Assembly: GCF_002863865.1 (NCBI RefSeq)
Contig: NZ_CP022684.1
Location: 4,469,990 to 4,533,989 of the forward strand
Length of the DNA: 64,000 nt
Source of the DNA: Ketobacter alkanivorans
GTDB taxonomy: Bacteria > Pseudomonadota > Gammaproteobacteria > Pseudomonadales > Ketobacteraceae
Direction of reading: 5' to 3'
Both the position numbers and the translations under genes were made by a program. Position 1 is the stretch's first letter. The number at the start of each line of letters is the position of its first letter. Below, piece after piece: positions 62,008-64,000 of the stretch. The notes under the pieces were generated by a model, which saw nothing but the letters and a program-made list of their open reading frames with translations, did no database searches and had not been told where the DNA came from.

Positions 62008-64000
62008 ATGGCCGATAGTGATACCCAAAGTAGTTTAGATGACAGCAAACTCGCGTTGCTGTTGTCTTTTTTCGATGAGGCCATAGCCTTGCTGGAGCAG
62101 GCGCCCGAGTTTGCTAAGCCTGGCAAGCTCGGACGTGTATTTGATACCGCGCGTCGAGTGCTGCTGCATCCGCAGGGTTGTGCTGCGCTTGAGCATCGAG
62201 CTGTGGTTCTGGAATCGTCTGGAGTGTTTCTTGGTTCTGACTGGGCTCATCCCGAATCTCTGATACCCGCACTCACACCGCACACCCTGGCTAGCAGTGA
62301 TGCCAACACCCTGGTGATCGAAGCACTAAGCGAACTCAGGTTGCTAGCCGTTGCGCGCGGGCAATATCAGCATGCGACGATATCAAGCGATCAGGCGCAT
62401 CATTTTCTGACGCAGGTGCTGGCGAGCAATCTGTCCTACCTGTTTTCAACTGCCAGCGAAGCCGAAAGGGAAACCCAGGGCAAGCTGGCGGAATTGCCGC
62501 GTAATCTGCTCAAATACCTTGCAGTATCCGTTGGCTATGAGCATGTCATTGATCTGCTTATCAACGAGATCTGGCGCATACTCCAGCAACGTCCGATTCA
62601 GGTGAACCCTGTCAAACACATGGTCACCCAAATTGCACTCTGCCAGGCTAACCCTGAAATTGATCTTGGCACCAGCGGCCAGGGCGCGGATAGGCTGGTC
62701 AGCAGTCTGTTTGGCCCCACCCAGGCCTGCCGCGAAGATCCGGGTATTACGATCTATCAGGAACGGCTCGACTTCATGGACAGTGCGGCATTGCAAAGTG
62801 AGGCTGCGGGCTTTGCACGGGCAATGCATGATACGGGGCTGGCATCTGCGTATCACGCGATATTGGTGCGCCACCTTCTCCGTCAGGGCGAGCACCTGCT
62901 ACCTGAGGCGATGGGGCTTTCGTCAACAGGTCGGGATTGCATGCTGTGCTATCAGGAACTGGTTCTCGCCTTGATCGATAAAGGCATTCACGCGGACACC
63001 CCGCAGGCTATTTATGGTCTGGCACTGATGCTGGAGCGCGGTATCCTCTATCAGCCTCCAGTCGCTCCGGCTCTGTGGCGTCAATTACGATTACCGCTGT
63101 CATCGTGGTCGCGTGAACGATTGGTCGCGGCATTTGGTTCCTCCGTTGACCCTGAGGCAGTGCTGCTTGAAGGTGTGCTGTGCATATTGGGGCAGCCTCT
63201 TGGGGTCGGCCAGGGTAATAATCCGACATGCCAGTCAGCGCGCGCGCTTTCTATGTGGGCGTACAACGACCCTGACTACCTGCTGCAAATGGTCACTTGG
63301 GCGGCTCGTGACGATGAAATCATCATACATTTTGAGGGGGAGCCGATCTCCTCCAGAGAGAGTTTGGGCGGGGTTGCGGTTACGCTACCGATCGATCTGG
63401 ACCCTGTCTCCTTGCTGGTCGTGCCGCATCTGGACCGAATTTATGCTGAGATGGGGCGGCGTTGCATTGGGCGTGAAGGTGATCCCCATCGCTGGGTCAA
63501 CCCTGAATTTCATGGTTGGTGGTCGGGGCGAGGGTTTTGTCTTAATGTCGACGTACCTACCGGCAATCTGGTGGATCTTGATGACTTTCTGCGTCACTTC
63601 TATGCCGTCTATCATCCCTACCATAACGGCAATCAACCGTTGATTCATCCACAGCCAGCTGGCATAGCGGTGACCGACAGTGCTGCTAGATTCATCGGCT
63701 GGCATGCAATCACGATTCTACGGGTGAATCTGGATCAGAAAGAACAGATGCGGGTTTACTTCTACAACCCCAATAATGACAGTGGTCAAAACTGGGGCGA
63801 CGGTGTGACCGTTAGCACCGCTGGTCATGGTGAACGCTTCGGCGAGGCCTCTTTGCCATTTGCACAGTTTCTTTCTCGCCTCTACATATATCACTATGAC
63901 CCGCTGGAGCACGGCGAACCGGCGTCAATTACCCGCCAAGAACTGGACGAGGTGATAGGCTACATCGAGCGCAGTTGGGGTGTGGGTCGCATGCCTGCAG
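62008..64000 (+). CDS. Large protein with papain-like catalytic pattern (partial)
   Basis: Open from ATG 62008 (AGGA seven bases before) to the window edge, at least 664 residues; the end is outside. The first 380 residues are helical and resemble no family I know. The later part has a papain-like order: Gln402-x5-Cys408 ('GQGNNPTCQSARAL'; the same Gln-to-Cys spacing as papain Gln19/Cys25), His566 ('GWHAITIL'), and Asn587 in 'FYNPNNDSGQNWG'. I infer a cysteine hydrolase or acyl/amide-transferring enzyme. It follows the ATP-grasp gene by 54 bases on the same strand. No signal peptide. Confidence 0.75.
   Translation, partial: MADSDTQSSLDDSKLALLLSFFDEAIALLEQAPEFAKPGKLGRVFDTARRVLLHPQGCAALEHRAVVLESSGVFLGSDWAHPESLIPALTPHTLASSDANTLVIEALSELRLLAVARGQYQHATISSDQAHHFLTQVLASNLSYLFSTASEAERETQGKLAELPRNLLKYLAVSVGYEHVIDLLINEIWRILQQRPIQVNPVKHMVTQIALCQANPEIDLGTSGQGADRLVSSLFGPTQACREDPGITIYQERLDFMDSAALQSEAAGFARAMHDTGLASAYHAILVRHLLRQGEHLLPEAMGLSSTGRDCMLCYQELVLALIDKGIHADTPQAIYGLALMLERGILYQPPVAPALWRQLRLPLSSWSRERLVAAFGSSVDPEAVLLEGVLCILGQPLGVGQGNNPTCQSARALSMWAYNDPDYLLQMVTWAARDDEIIIHFEGEPISSRESLGGVAVTLPIDLDPVSLLVVPHLDRIYAEMGRRCIGREGDPHRWVNPEFHGWWSGRGFCLNVDVPTGNLVDLDDFLRHFYAVYHPYHNGNQPLIHPQPAGIAVTDSAARFIGWHAITILRVNLDQKEQMRVYFYNPNNDSGQNWGDGVTVSTAGHGERFGEASLPFAQFLSRLYIYHYDPLEHGEPASITRQELDEVIGYIERSWGVGRMPA

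Noticed and set aside
1..64000. CRISPR arrays, tRNA/rRNA genes, insertion sequences or prophage
   Set aside because: No regularly spaced repeats, no recognisable tRNA cloverleaf or rRNA sequence, and no transposase, integrase or phage structural genes were seen.

Overview
The window reads as chromosomal DNA of a free-living gammaproteobacterium, probably marine or oil-associated in the Oceanospirillales/Pseudomonadales neighbourhood. This rests on gene content: a FadI/FadJ-like beta-oxidation pair, MetR, TcdA, ArfB, a GlyGly-CTERM protease, a LitR/photolyase block and a marine-type alginate-export-family porin. The genus cannot be fixed from sequence alone. Coding density is high and both strands are used. 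I saw no tRNA, rRNA, insertion sequence, prophage or CRISPR array.

Layout, left to right. 1-7.4 kb: end of an AEC transporter, a NIT-like protein, a 7TMR-DISM diguanylate cyclase, PEP carboxylase, a lipoprotein and a small membrane protein. 7.7-11.2 kb: a two-gene beta-oxidation operon with a candidate leader peptide and a good terminator. 11.3-18.3 kb: a Zn-finger/membrane/TPR protein, the radical SAM enzyme AmrS, acylphosphatase, two SDRs, a porin and a beta-carbonic anhydrase. 18.4-20.8 kb: Lon protease behind a sigma-32-like promoter.

20.9-29.2 kb is a minus-strand light-response block. It holds a LitR/CarH-type B12-dependent MerR regulator, an unknown exported protein, a CFA-type methyltransferase, DUF1365, a flavin amine-oxidase-like protein, an SDR, a CPD photolyase and a DUF523/DUF1722 protein. 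Most junctions overlap or are very tight. The promoter at the head of the block carries 11-bp direct repeats of the kind CarH binds, and one repeat contains the -35 hexamer. I infer light-derepressed DNA repair plus membrane-lipid modification. Just upstream, also on the minus strand, is a 35-codon gene with its own promoter, Shine-Dalgarno sequence and terminator.

29.6-34.4 kb: a PepSY/PhoP-like/PhoQ-like set facing a hybrid DISM sensor kinase. 34.7-38.2 kb: a two-gene unit whose main product fuses a DyP-type peroxidase to a P450-like domain, preceded by a small partner. 38.2-49.7 kb: a cyclase-AAA-TPR signalling protein, a GAF protein, a GlyGly-CTERM metalloprotease, TcdA, a PETase-like lipoprotein hydrolase, an ArsR/beta-lactamase-fold pair, a TM2 protein and DNA glycosylase Tag. 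49.7-49.9 kb: a candidate small RNA. 50.1-55.3 kb: an RstAB-like two-component system, MetR, and GlpD behind a four-box operator. 55.3-59.3 kb: an octaheme cytochrome with TPRs and a sulfatase. 59.5 kb to the end: ArfB, then a stand-alone ectoine synthase followed by an ATP-grasp ligase and a large protein, cut by the window edge, with a papain-like Gln-Cys/His/Asn pattern.

The best candidates for undescribed biology are the EctC/ATP-grasp/papain-like trio, the DyP-P450 fusion with its partner, and the LitR block with its operator.
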